Assembly: GCA_002914805.1 (NCBI GenBank)
Contig: JXTB01000113.1
Location: 737,582-801,581 of the forward strand
Origin: Parasponia andersonii
Lineage: Eukaryota; Streptophyta; Magnoliopsida; Rosales; Cannabaceae
Length of the DNA stretch: 64,000 nt
Direction: 5' to 3'
Part shown: piece by piece, positions 62,746 through 64,000 of the stretch
How positions within the stretch are numbered: position 1 is the first letter of the stretch
How the letters are laid out: each line of letters opens with the position of its first letter
Notes under the pieces: generated by a model
What the model was told of the DNA's origin: nothing
What the model saw: only the letters and a program-made list of their open reading frames with translations
Database searches by the model: none
Program-made: the position numbers and the translations under genes

Positions 62746-63794
62746 CTTTAGTTTGGTGAAGCAAGGCTTACTGAAAGGAGCGAAGCCCTGCAAGTTAGAC
62801 TTTTATAAATATTGTATTCTAGGAAAACAGACAAGAGTGAAGTTCGGCACAACAATTCATAATACTGAGGGTATTCTAGATTATGTTCATTCAGATGTGT
62901 GGGAACCTACCAAGACAGCTTCTTTGGGAGGTATGCACTATTTTGTTACTTTTGTCGACGACTTTTCCAAAAGAGTTTGGGTATATGTAATGAAGAATAA
63001 AGATGACGTACTTGAAGTTTTCCTTAAATTGAAAAAGATGATTGAGACTCAAACGGGTAGAAAGATCAAACGACTTCGATCAGACAACGATGGAGAATAT
63101 AAGAGTGATCCATTTTTGAGAGTTTTCTAGTCTGAAAGTATTATGCATCACTTTACAATCAGAAAAATACCATAACAGAATGGGGTGGCAGAACGCATGA
63201 ATCGGACTTTGCTAGAAAAGGTTCGGTGTATGTTGTCCAATGCTAGATTAGACAAAATTTTTTAGGTTGAGGCAATTATGTATGCGTGTCATCTCATTAA
63301 TCATTTACCATCGACTGTAATTGGAGGCAAAACCCCTCTTGAGGTATGGTCTGGAAAATCTGCTAGTGATTATGATTCTTTACATATCTTTAGTTCCACT
63401 GCCTATTATCATGTGAAAGAATCCAAGTTGGATCTGAGAGCCAAGAAAGCATTATTTATAGGCATCAGCTCAAGTGTAAAGGGATACCGACTTTGGTGTC
63501 TAAGTTTGAGGAAGATTTTATTTAGCATGGATGTTACTTTTGATGAGTCTACCATGTTGAAGAAGGTAACAGAAGACTAAGAGAAGACCATTAGTATTCC
63601 ACAGCAGGTGGAGCCTAGTCGGCAGCAGGTGGAGTTTGAGAAAATGACAACAGTAGTCCCATCTAATGTTATTGAAAATAGTGGTGACACTCTATTGGCA
63701 GAAGAAGACACTGAAGATGAAGAAGAGGTTCTGACCCAAGAGCCTCAATAACAGCAAGAATCAATTGCATATAATAGGCCAAGACGTGAAATTC
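62746..63794 (+). pseudogene. Ty1/Copia polyprotein, lineage 2 (integrase part)
   Basis: Starts mid-domain with VKQGLLKGAKPCKLDF (GAG-pre-integrase), then GKQTRVKFGT, DYVHSDVWEPTKTASLGGMH, FVTFVDDFSKRVWVYVM, KRLRSDNDGEY and, after two stops, QNGVAERMNRTLLEKVRCML, CHLINHLPSTVIGGKTPLEV and KKALFIGISSSVKGYRLW. It ends in NRPRREIRN, the linker just before reverse transcriptase. It repeats the integrase region already present in lineage 1, so it comes from a different element. In-frame stops at 63128, 63172, 63262, 63578 and near 63749 all sit where Gln or Trp is expected. Confidence 0.8.
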
Positions 63795-64000
63795 GTAATA
63801 TAATGTATATCCTGGATCACCAATAATACCCACCACTAGTATTAAGCTAATTACGTTATGATAGCTAAGTTAGATGGGACCGACCCTTGTTGTCATTTAA
63901 TTGTCAATACTATGAATTTCAATTAGTTTAACAAAATTTTTATACTGAAAAATTAATTAGTTGTCATTATTTAATTAGAATATTAAAATTTATTATAAAT
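63795..64000 (+). repeat. direct repeat copy B (possible Copia 3' LTR, cut by window end)
   Basis: Identical to 59256-59461 throughout. It begins directly after the truncated Copia linker RPRREIR and continues past the window edge. If it is the 3' LTR, the reverse transcriptase and RNase H region has been lost between the integrase linker and the LTR. Confidence 0.85.

Overview
The window is nuclear DNA of a core eudicot plant. Four protein-coding genes with plant-type introns are present: phototropin, the largest subunit of RNA polymerase III, a plant BTB/POZ protein and a lignin-type laccase. Intergenic DNA is AT-rich and full of decayed LTR retrotransposons. The species cannot be fixed from sequence alone. 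Four isolated N characters (20852, 28455, 31361, 44820) mark unresolved assembly positions.

Layout: (1) 341-9036, plus strand: complete 22-exon PHOT1-type phototropin (1,021 aa). (2) 9037-15366: AT-rich spacer with an LTR-like remnant, a foldback element and a GA microsatellite. (3) 15367-17893, plus: two-exon BTB/POZ gene (527 aa, At5g60050 type). (4) 17894-21114: convergent spacer holding two inverted-repeat (foldback/MITE-like) elements. (5) 21115-38138, minus: 27-exon NRPC1 gene (RNA polymerase III largest subunit). All exon joins are in frame, but the universally conserved catalytic aspartate loop is absent exactly where one N sits. Its introns contain a tRNA-derived SINE-like element, tandem duplications and one probable GC-AG intron. 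(6) 38139-47111: AT-rich, gene-free, with a long zone of degenerate GGTAAC/GATACC-like motifs. (7) 47112-49364, plus: six-exon LAC17-type laccase (583 aa) with a miR397-like target site and a TATA box. (8) 49365-64000: retrotransposon graveyard with Ty3/Gypsy gag pieces, a minus-strand Copia element cut at the start of reverse transcriptase, a LINE 3' end, and a plus-strand chimera of two Copia lineages next to a perfectly duplicated 206-bp sequence.

The host genes do not form a pathway: blue-light receptor kinase, BTB protein, Pol III core subunit and cell-wall laccase. The order BTB - NRPC1 - LAC17 does match what I recall of Arabidopsis chromosome 5 (At5g60050, At5g60040, At5g60020), so this looks like an old conserved block. 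I found no convincing new multi-gene system. The points most worth a second look are the missing NRPC1 active-site segment, the chimeric Copia next to identical repeats, and the foldback elements.
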